A stretch of DNA of 6,519 bases from an uncultured Chthonomonas sp. Its GTDB lineage: Bacteria; Armatimonadota; Chthonomonadetes; Chthonomonadales; CAJBBX01. Positions 1 through 5,825 of the stretch are shown one piece after another. The translations under genes and the position numbers were made by a program. The stretch spans positions 1 through 6,519 of the forward strand of contig CAISOI010000182.1 in assembly GCA_903886985.1 (NCBI GenBank). Reading direction: 5' to 3'. The notes under the pieces were generated by a model, which saw only the letters and a program-made list of their open reading frames with translations, was not told where the DNA came from and did no database searches. Position 1 is the stretch's first letter; every line of letters starts with the position of its first letter.

Positions 1-2
1 CT

Positions 3-1667
3 GCAAAGCCGCAGGGCGGTTCGTTTCTAAATCGCGCAATGGGTCGGTATCCCTCGAATACAGTTTCGAGTGATACCGACCTATTTGTGAATGCCACCCT
101 CGACTTTATGCGCGGCGTTGTATTGCCTGCGGCAGCTACAGGAGATGGAATTTCGCCGGATCAAATGCCATGGCTGTTGCAAAAGGCTGGCGAATTGGGA
201 ATTTTAGGATTAGAGATACCAGAGATTTATGGCGGGCTTGGCTTGCCGAAATCGGCTGCTGCCCGCATCTCCGAAGTGATTGCAGTCGAACCCTCTTTTG
301 CCGTTTCGTTTAATGTGCATTCCAGCGTCGCCACTCTACCCCTATTGTTTTTCGGTACCCCCGAGCAGAAAAAGCGTTATTTACCACGCATTGCATCTGG
401 TAATTGGATTGGTGCTTACGCACTATCAGAAGCAAACGCAGGCACGGACGCCATGGCGGCACGCACGCGCGCCGTTCTCCAGCCAGATGGAAGCTACAAG
501 CTCTATGGTGAGAAAATGTGGACCACCAATGGTGCATTTGCGGACCTCATCACGGTATTTGCTCGCATTGAAGATGATAAGGATCTCACAGCATTTCTTG
601 TTCAAGCGGAAAATCCGGGAATGACCTATGGCAGAGAAGAACACAAAATTGGTCTAAAGGGCTCATCAACCTGTCGAATTACTCTAGACGGGATGCGAGT
701 ACCACCGGAAGATGTTTTGGGAGAGCGCGGTATGGGAGGTAAGATCGCTCTCTATACTCTCAACCTGGGCAGATTCAAAATTGCAACCGGTTCGCTCGGG
801 CAGAGCAAAAATCTTCTGGCAATTTCAACGAAATATGCATTGGGGCGAATGGCATTTGGTCGCCCGATTTCCGAATTCAGTTTAATTCGTGAGAAATTAG
901 CAAGGTTGGCTGCGGAGATATTCGCTGCGGAATCGATGCTTTATAGAACGGCAGCGGAGCTCGATACACTGTTTCATGATATCGACCCGGCGGATCCCAA
1001 TGCTTTGCAGAGTTACCTTGATGCATCCGAGGAGTTGGCGGCGGAATGTGCCATTTTGAAAATATACTGCACAGAGATATTGGATCAATCTGCAGATGAG
1101 TGCCTGCAAATTCATGGCGGGTATGGGTACACCGAAGAATATCCTGCGGCGCGCGCGTGGCGGGATGCACGTGTTAATCGAATTTATGAAGGCACCAACG
1201 AAATTAATCGCATGAATGTGGCGCAGATTCTGCTCAGAAGAATTGAAAAGGGTAGATTGAAATTAGACCTTAATCGTGCGGATGGCTCGAGTTCTGAGAA
1301 GCTGCGCGTTGAGATCGCATCTCTTGTATCTGCCGTCGTTTCGGATTCCTTACCCACCAGCCGTGACCAGATACTGCTTGCTGCCGTTAGTCAGTTGGTA
1401 ACAGTGCAATTTGCCGCCCAGTCCATTGCGATGCGAATAGAATCCGACGAATTTCGGTCGCAAGCGCGTCGCGAATCTGCGATTCTTTCCTTACAGTTGA
1501 CCTCCGCTATTTTGACGGATCAGTACCATTTTGCCGCGCGGTGTATTGCGCTCCATATGGGCAAAAAGGAGCTTATGCCCGGTGTGGATGAATCGCTCGT
1601 GGATATCATTCCCGTAATTCATCAACTTGCATCTCACGTGACAGATGCAGTGGGGTATCCGATTTAG
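3..1667 (+). CDS. acyl-CoA dehydrogenase, C-terminally extended type (5'-partial)
   Basis: FAD-dependent flavoenzyme that introduces the alpha,beta double bond into an acyl-CoA thioester, the first step of fatty-acid beta-oxidation; cytoplasmic. Residues are numbered from the ATG at 39. PROSITE-type signature 1 lies at about 128-140 (ALSEANAGTDAMA), the WTTNG flavin-region motif at 161-165, and signature 2 at 357-376 (QIHGGYGY...R...D). The IYEGTNEINR motif at 382-391 carries Glu384, equivalent to the catalytic base of medium-chain enzymes. Residues from about 405 to 542 form a helical C-terminal extension, as in VLCAD/ACAD9-like and Bacillus FadE-type enzymes of nearly 600 residues. The frame is open upstream of ATG 39 to the window edge and encodes GGSFL, a motif normally near the N-terminus of this subfamily, and ATG 39 has no ribosome binding site. 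The real start is therefore inferred to lie before base 1. The family is certain; chain-length preference cannot be read from the sequence. It ends in TAG, 80 nt before serS. Confidence 0.95.
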   Translation, partial: AKPQGGSFLNRAMGRYPSNTVSSDTDLFVNATLDFMRGVVLPAAATGDGISPDQMPWLLQKAGELGILGLEIPEIYGGLGLPKSAAARISEVIAVEPSFAVSFNVHSSVATLPLLFFGTPEQKKRYLPRIASGNWIGAYALSEANAGTDAMAARTRAVLQPDGSYKLYGEKMWTTNGAFADLITVFARIEDDKDLTAFLVQAENPGMTYGREEHKIGLKGSSTCRITLDGMRVPPEDVLGERGMGGKIALYTLNLGRFKIATGSLGQSKNLLAISTKYALGRMAFGRPISEFSLIREKLARLAAEIFAAESMLYRTAAELDTLFHDIDPADPNALQSYLDASEELAAECAILKIYCTEILDQSADECLQIHGGYGYTEEYPAARAWRDARVNRIYEGTNEINRMNVAQILLRRIEKGRLKLDLNRADGSSSEKLRVEIASLVSAVVSDSLPTSRDQILLAAVSQLVTVQFAAQSIAMRIESDEFRSQARRESAILSLQLTSAILTDQYHFAARCIALHMGKKELMPGVDESLVDIIPVIHQLASHVTDAVGYPI

Positions 1668-1734
1668 CTGTGCAATCTGGTTTCAGACCACACGCGACCT
1701 CATCTGGTAAACTTAAGCCCACATAATAGGTTTT

Positions 1735-1740
1735 GGAGAG
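1735..1740 (+). promoter_or_regulatory. ribosome binding site of serS
   Basis: GGAGAG, a strong Shine-Dalgarno sequence 7 nt before the ATG at 1748; it fixes the serS start. I see no T-box, terminator hairpin or convincing promoter pair in the 80-nt gap (1668-1747), so serS may be read through from the dehydrogenase gene or from a promoter I cannot recognise. Confidence 0.85.
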
Positions 1741-1747
1741 TTTCTGA

Positions 1748-3043
1748 ATGCTTGATATTCGTTTGATTCGTGAACAGCCCGATTTCGTAAAAGAGGGTCT
1801 GAGCAAGTGCGGTGTCGCCCCCGATAAGGTCGACGAAGTTCTTCGTTGTGATGAAGAGCGGCGTGCGATTGAGACGGAAGTCTCCGAACTGCGCGCGAAA
1901 CGAAATGCTGGTTCCAAAGAGATCGGCAAACTTGCCGATAACGAAGCTCGTGAGGCGTTCAAAACGGAGATGCGACTCATTGGAGACAAAATTTCAGAAC
2001 TCGACCTGCGCCGTAATGAACTTGAGGAGATTCAGAGCGATCTTATGCTCGCTATCCCCAATATTCCCGATCCTGAAATGCCCATTGGAGCGGACGATCG
2101 TGACAATCCAGTGGTCCGAGTGGAAGGCGAGCCTCGTAAATTTGACTTCACTCCCAAACCACACTGGGAGATTGGAACCGATCTTGGCATTTTAGATATT
2201 GAGCGCGGCGTGAAGATTAGCGGTTCGAGATTCTATGTCTTGAAGGGTCTGGGAGCGGCATTGCAGCGTGCTCTTATTTCATGGTTTTTGGATGTCCACA
2301 TTCAGACTCAGGGATATACCGAAATCTACCCTCCGTTTGTTGTCAAAGAAGAGTGTCTTTTCGGAACGGCGCAACTTCCGAAATTTCGGGACAATCAGTA
2401 TCACGACGTGGAAGACGATCTGTGGCTGGTGCCGACTGCGGAAGTGCCTGTGACGAATCTTCACCGCGAAGAGATTCTCGATCCGGGTTCGCTGCCGATT
2501 AAATATGTTGCCTACACTCCCTGTTTTCGTCGGGAAAAAATGTCGGCTGGGCGCGATGTGCGCGGAATCAAACGTGGTCATCAATTTGACAAAGTTGAGA
2601 TGGTCAAAATGGTAAAACCCGAAGATTCGCGTGAAGAATTGATTTCGCTTCTGGATGACGCCGAGGAGATTTGTCGGCAGCTCAAGATCCCATATCGGGT
2701 GGTAGAGGTCTGTACCGGGGACAAGGGATTTGCAAACGTTCGGCAGTTCGATCTGGAGCTGTTTGCTCCGGGTCAGGGCGAAAACCCGGGAGACGGAGAA
2801 TGGCTGGAAGTCTCTTCCTGCTCTAATTTCACAGACTATCAGGCGCGACGTGCGAACATTCGATTCCGCAGAGAACAAGGTGCAAAGCCGGAATTTGTCC
2901 ACACGCTCAATGGCTCGGGACTTGCGCTTCCTCGCGTAATGATTGCGGTTCTGGAAAATTATCAAAATGCCGACGGCAGCGTGACCATTCCAGAAGTTTT
3001 ACGCTCATATATGGGTGGCAAAGAAGTAATCACAAAAGCATAA
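1748..3043 (+). CDS. serS: seryl-tRNA synthetase
   Basis: Cytoplasmic class II aminoacyl-tRNA synthetase that activates serine with ATP and charges tRNA-Ser (and tRNA-Sec where present). At 431 residues it has the normal full length for bacterial SerRS. Residues 1 to about 105 form the charged, heptad-like N-terminal coiled-coil arm that binds the tRNA long variable arm. The catalytic domain follows: GTAQLPKF at 206-213, the serine-binding TAE at 230-232, motif 2 at about 257-285 (TPCFRRE...GRDVRG...HQFDKVE), EVSSCSNF at 354-361, and motif 3 at about 386-411 (TLNGSGLALPR...LENYQ) with its conserved Arg396. All expected residues are present, so it should be active. Two small oddities stand out. 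Motif 3 reads LALPR where many homologues have LAVGR, and an acidic, Gly/Pro-containing insertion of about six residues lies at 342-351, just before the EVSSCSNF motif. The start is set by GGAGAG 7 nt upstream. It ends in TAA. Confidence 0.98.
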   Translation: MLDIRLIREQPDFVKEGLSKCGVAPDKVDEVLRCDEERRAIETEVSELRAKRNAGSKEIGKLADNEAREAFKTEMRLIGDKISELDLRRNELEEIQSDLMLAIPNIPDPEMPIGADDRDNPVVRVEGEPRKFDFTPKPHWEIGTDLGILDIERGVKISGSRFYVLKGLGAALQRALISWFLDVHIQTQGYTEIYPPFVVKEECLFGTAQLPKFRDNQYHDVEDDLWLVPTAEVPVTNLHREEILDPGSLPIKYVAYTPCFRREKMSAGRDVRGIKRGHQFDKVEMVKMVKPEDSREELISLLDDAEEICRQLKIPYRVVEVCTGDKGFANVRQFDLELFAPGQGENPGDGEWLEVSSCSNFTDYQARRANIRFRREQGAKPEFVHTLNGSGLALPRVMIAVLENYQNADGSVTIPEVLRSYMGGKEVITKA

Positions 3044-3072
3044 ATTTGGGCGGATGAATTCGCTGGGAAAAT

Positions 3073-3078
3073 AGGGAG
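3073..3078 (+). promoter_or_regulatory. ribosome binding site of the DUF4965-family gene
   Basis: AGGGAG, 8 nt before the ATG at 3087. Together with the signal peptide that starts exactly there, it fixes the start. The 43-nt gap after serS (3044-3086) shows no terminator hairpin, so read-through from serS is plausible. Confidence 0.8.
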
Positions 3079-3086
3079 ACGGGAAG

Positions 3087-5171
3087 ATGAGCAGATTGTG
3101 CAGCCTTTTGGCAGCCATCGGGATGGCATCAATGACAATGACAGGAATTGCAAACCCTGCAACTGCTCAAGTGAGGCCGCCCGCCGTACCACTTGTAACT
3201 CATGATCCCTATTTCAGCGTCTGGTCATTAAACAACACCTTGACAGAAAACTGGACTCACCATTGGACCGGCGCCATCAATGCGATGGTCGGCATGGCAA
3301 TGATCGATTATCGCCCCTATCGCTTCATGGGGCCAATGCCGGATGTCGCGCCAGCGATGAAGCAAACTGGACTTGAGATTACTCCAACAAAGACCGTTTA
3401 CACGCTCGAAGCGAATGGCGTTCGGTTGAAACTAAGTTTCCTCTCCCCACTATTGCCCGACGACATCGATCTACTTTCGCGACCCGTAACCTATGTCAAT
3501 TTCGAAGTCTCGTCGATAGACGGTCATCCGCACAGCGTCAAACTTTACTATGACGTGACCGGTGAGTGGGTGGTCAATCGACCTGATCAAAAAGTGGCGT
3601 GGCAGAAGGTAGAAGTCCCGGGCCTAAAGACAGCTCGTATTGGCACCGATTCGCAAAAGATACTCAATCGCCCCGGCGACGATTTGCGAATTGATTGGGG
3701 ATATATGTATGTCTCTGCAGGCGGCCCCGGCGTTAGTCAAGCAACCACTTCGGATCGCGATGCAAGAGATACGTTCTTTAGCACCGGAAATCTACCTGCA
3801 AAAGACGATATGAGAATGCCTCGGCAGGCTTCCGATGCCTGGCCGGTCATCGCGACGAAGATCGATGTCGGACGGGTTGGCGCTTCGCCCGTGAGTCGGC
3901 ACTTGATGCTTGCCTATGATCAGATATATGCAATCGAGCTCATGCATACGAAGCTGAAACCCTACTGGGCAAGGAATGGCATGAATATCAAAGGGCTGCT
4001 CGCCGACTCTGAAAAGAAGTATACTTCCGTCTCGAAACGATGCACCGAATTTGATAAACGAATTACAGCGGACATGACCAAAATGGGCGGTAAAAGCTAC
4101 GCGGAGCTTTGCACACTTGCCTATCGGCAGTGCATGGCGGCGAACGTAGTGGTTGCGGGTGAACATGGAGAACCATTGCAGTTCCCCAAAGAGAACTTCA
4201 GTAACGGATGTATTAGCACCGTCGACGTTATCTATCCCTCCGCACCGTTCTTTCTGCTGTTCAACACGAAGCTTTTGAAAGCACAGCTCACACCGGTACT
4301 TGATTATGCCGTCTCTGGAAGATGGAAATTTCCTTTTGCTCCGCATGATCTTGGAACGTATCCACTGGCAAACGGACAGGTCTATGGCGGTGGTGAGAAC
4401 AATGAGCGCGACCAGATGCCTGTGGAAGAGAGTGGCAATATGCTCTTAATGCTGGCGGCAATGTCTCGGATAGACGGCAATGCAGATTATGCCAAAAAGT
4501 ATTGGTCGGAACTGACGCGTTGGGCAGACTACTTGAAGGCCAAAGGGCTTGATCCTGAAAATCAGCTATGCACCGATGACTTTGCGGGACACCTTGCCCA
4601 CAATACCAACCTCTCGCTCAAAGCAATCCTTGCATTGCAGGGATTTGCGGATATGGCAAAGACACTTGGCCATACAGATGTTGCAGCAAATTATTCCACT
4701 GCCGCGAAAGAAATGGCATCGAAGTGGGTCGAGATGGCCAAGGATGGGGATCACTATCGATTGACCTTTGATCGTGCCAATACCTGGAGCCAAAAATACA
4801 ACTTGGTCTGGGATAAATTACTGGGATATGGCATCTTCCCGTCCGATCTGGCCAAAACTGAGATCGCCTACTACAAGAAAGTTCAGAACAAATATGGCTT
4901 GCCGCTCGACAATCGCAGCAAGTATACCAAGCTCGACTGGACGGTCTGGTCGGCAACGATGGCAGACAACAAAGCGGATTTTGAAGCGCTGGTTAACCCG
5001 CTGATGCTGATGGTTAACGATACGACAAGCCGTGTCCCATTGACCGATTGGTTTTGGACAAACGATGCAAAACAGACTGGATTTCAGGCAAGGTCTGTGG
5101 TGGGTGGAGTTTTCATCAAGATGTTGGAAAATCCACAGATGTGGAAGAAATGGGCTGGCGGCGGACGGTAA
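3087..5171 (+). CDS. secreted glutaminase A-like protein (DUF4964/DUF5127/DUF4965/DUF1793 family)
   Basis: A 694-residue exported protein resembling the fungal glutaminase A (GtaA) family, of about the same length. Residues 1-27 are a signal peptide: Arg near the N-terminus, a hydrophobic core, and an A-T-A site before Gln28. It should therefore act outside the cytoplasm. The mature protein opens with the family hallmark HDPYFSVWS (39-47), then HHWTG and YRFMG (58-82; DUF4964-like). A beta-rich region of about 90-330 (DUF5127-like) follows, and then an all-alpha toroid-like region from about 335 (DUF4965, then DUF1793). Conserved acidic sites of that region are visible: APHDLGTYP (418-426), PVEESGNML (445-453) and TDDFAGHLAHNTNLS (496-510). 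By family precedent it may hydrolyse glutamine or related amides, but few bacterial members are characterised and the fold is glycoside-hydrolase-like, so the substrate is open. There is no transporter, SusC/D pair or regulator beside it. It appears intact and ends in TAA. Confidence 0.92.
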   Translation: MSRLCSLLAAIGMASMTMTGIANPATAQVRPPAVPLVTHDPYFSVWSLNNTLTENWTHHWTGAINAMVGMAMIDYRPYRFMGPMPDVAPAMKQTGLEITPTKTVYTLEANGVRLKLSFLSPLLPDDIDLLSRPVTYVNFEVSSIDGHPHSVKLYYDVTGEWVVNRPDQKVAWQKVEVPGLKTARIGTDSQKILNRPGDDLRIDWGYMYVSAGGPGVSQATTSDRDARDTFFSTGNLPAKDDMRMPRQASDAWPVIATKIDVGRVGASPVSRHLMLAYDQIYAIELMHTKLKPYWARNGMNIKGLLADSEKKYTSVSKRCTEFDKRITADMTKMGGKSYAELCTLAYRQCMAANVVVAGEHGEPLQFPKENFSNGCISTVDVIYPSAPFFLLFNTKLLKAQLTPVLDYAVSGRWKFPFAPHDLGTYPLANGQVYGGGENNERDQMPVEESGNMLLMLAAMSRIDGNADYAKKYWSELTRWADYLKAKGLDPENQLCTDDFAGHLAHNTNLSLKAILALQGFADMAKTLGHTDVAANYSTAAKEMASKWVEMAKDGDHYRLTFDRANTWSQKYNLVWDKLLGYGIFPSDLAKTEIAYYKKVQNKYGLPLDNRSKYTKLDWTVWSATMADNKADFEALVNPLMLMVNDTTSRVPLTDWFWTNDAKQTGFQARSVVGGVFIKMLENPQMWKKWAGGGR

Positions 5172-5326
5172 TTTGGCAACCCACTAGGATAAAATCGTAC
5201 TGATGATCTGGAATCATTAACAAGAGTATCGAGAAATGGTTGGGCCGTCCTAGGAACTGAACGGGTACCAAGATACCTGCGGATGGGTAAATGACATTGG
5301 CTAACCGTGCTAACAAAATAGTTCGC
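5172..5326 (+). other. gap after the secreted-protein gene, possible structured leader or 3' tail
   Basis: I see no convincing gene in the first 120 nt. Short complementary segments can be placed as a nested hairpin: GTATC at 5226-5230 with GATAC at 5272-5276, enclosing CCGT at 5245-5248 with ACGG at 5261-5264. These are short pairings that could arise by chance. I do not recognise a tRNA, T-box or known riboswitch consensus. The stretch leads directly into the terminator-like inverted repeat at 5327-5366, so it may be the 3' untranslated tail of the gene before it or a leader for the small membrane genes after it. Confidence 0.3.
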
Positions 5327-5542
5327 AAGAGCATCTTGGTCATTAGATCGATGGGATGCTCTTTTTACATTGCCGAATTCATTGCAGAGATAATCGATCA
5401 TGCTGCATTTGCCGAACGATCCACACTTTTTCAGATTGCTTTCATATTTCTCACACCCATTCTTTTCTGTATAATTCAATTGATATGGGTCATTTTATCG
5501 CACCGGCGAAAACATCGCCACTGGAGTGCACATATTGACTAA
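5291..5542 (+). CDS. small putative membrane protein, unrecognised (83 aa, uncertain)
   Basis: I do not recognise this protein. From the ATG at 5291 it has 83 residues: a basic N-terminus, a mixed region, one strong hydrophobic segment at about residues 47-69 (rich in Ile, Leu and Phe), and a very basic His/Arg-rich tail (SHRRKHRHWS). This topology would suit a single-pass membrane protein with the tail in the cytoplasm. The only ribosome-binding-like stretch is GGATGG, about 4 nt before 5291, which is weak; an alternative in-frame ATG at 5351 has none. A terminator-like hairpin lies across its first codons and a TATAAT box lies inside it, both arguing against a full-length gene. In favour, its TAA overlaps the next frame's start by 8 nt, as in translationally coupled genes. 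It could be real, or it could be a broken or chance frame. Confidence 0.4.
   Translation: MTLANRANKIVRKSILVIRSMGCSFYIAEFIAEIIDHAAFAERSTLFQIAFIFLTPILFCIIQLIWVILSHRRKHRHWSAHID
5327..5366 (+). terminator. probable intrinsic terminator
   Basis: AAGAGCATC (5327-5335) and GATGCTCTT (5355-5363) are perfect 9-bp reverse complements separated by a 19-nt loop. The right arm runs into TTTTT (5362-5366). This is the classic form of a Rho-independent terminator, although the loop is longer than usual and the stem is only moderately G/C-rich. It lies about 155 nt after the stop of the secreted-protein gene and would end that transcript. It also lies inside the longer version of the following small reading frame, which weakens one of the two calls. 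Confidence 0.6.
5470..5475 (+). promoter_or_regulatory. possible sigma-70 type -10 box
   Basis: A perfect TATAAT preceded directly by TG, about 60 nt before the TTG start at 5535. No good -35 element sits at the usual 16-18 nt spacing: the bases there are about TTTCTC, and TTGCTT at 5436-5441 is too far away. The neighbourhood is A/T-rich, so a chance match is possible. If real, transcription would start near 5482 and give a roughly 50-nt leader for the small membrane gene. Confidence 0.35.
5523..5526 (+). promoter_or_regulatory. ribosome binding site deciding a TTG start
   Basis: GGAG, 8 nt before the TTG at 5535. It overlaps the in-frame GTG at 5526 and so cannot serve that codon. This favours TTG 5535 as the start of the following gene. 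Confidence 0.5.
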
Positions 5543-5807
5543 GGCTGACTCACCAAAGCCAAATCGAAATCGATTTTGGTTGTGGATGGTAATATTCATT
5601 CCTGTATATTTTCTAATCCACTTTGTCTTTACAAAGCTATTCGGTGATTTCTCAAAAGGTGCCAATTGGCGCTTATTGGTGGCTGGTGGAATGTCGGGAG
5701 GACTTAGTGGTGCTATCTACTTTATTGTCGTTCGACGTTTGGCTAGTCGTGAACTGAAGGCAAATGATTCAGAGGACAAAGATGCAATTCTGAAAGATCG
5801 TTTTTGA
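5535..5807 (+). CDS. small two-pass membrane protein, unrecognised
   Basis: I do not recognise the family. Read from TTG 5535 it has 90 residues: a basic, Pro/Asn/Lys/Arg-rich N-terminus of about 15, a first transmembrane helix rich in Trp, Phe and Ile at about 15-36, a short polar loop, and a second, glycine-rich helix (GGMSGGLSGAIYF region) at about 49-68. It ends in a highly charged Asp/Glu/Lys tail. By the positive-inside rule both ends would face the cytoplasm. GTG 5526 is an alternative start adding three residues, but GGAG at 5523-5526 is correctly spaced only for TTG. It overlaps the preceding small frame by 8 nt. Its TGA (5805-5807) is followed in the same reading frame by a long open frame, so it may be the front half of a larger, interrupted gene. 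The DNA here is visibly richer in A/T than in the three large genes. Confidence 0.6.
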   Translation: MTKADSPKPNRNRFWLWMVIFIPVYFLIHFVFTKLFGDFSKGANWRLLVAGGMSGGLSGAIYFIVVRRLASRELKANDSEDKDAILKDRF

Positions 5808-5825
5808 GATGTTTGGCGTGCTGAG

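Noticed and set aside
1675..1708. ATCTGGT repeated twice (1675-1681 and 1702-1708) before serS as an operator
   Set aside because: A 7-bp direct repeat with no symmetry; not enough to support a binding site, and not a T-box or other known leader.
1722..1727. CATAAT as a -10 box for serS
   Set aside because: It lies only 7 nt before the ribosome binding site and has no -35 partner at 16-18 nt; better explained by chance.
2279..2965. A 228-residue open frame on the - strand
   Set aside because: It lies entirely opposite serS, whose motifs are unambiguous, and its translation (His/Arg/Phe-rich, low complexity) looks like an antisense shadow.
3792..4346. A 184-residue open frame on the - strand
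   Set aside because: It lies opposite the conserved part of the secreted protein gene and has no recognisable domain or ribosome binding site.
5173..5195. TTGGCA (5173-5178) and TAAAAT (5190-5195) as a promoter after the secreted-protein gene
   Set aside because: The two hexamers are only 11 nt apart, and no -10-like sequence lies 16-18 nt after TTGGCA.
5172..5366. tRNA, CRISPR, insertion-sequence end or attachment site in the non-coding gap
   Set aside because: No T-loop or acceptor-stem pairing, no regular repeats and spacers, no transposase or integrase frames, and no terminal inverted repeats were seen.
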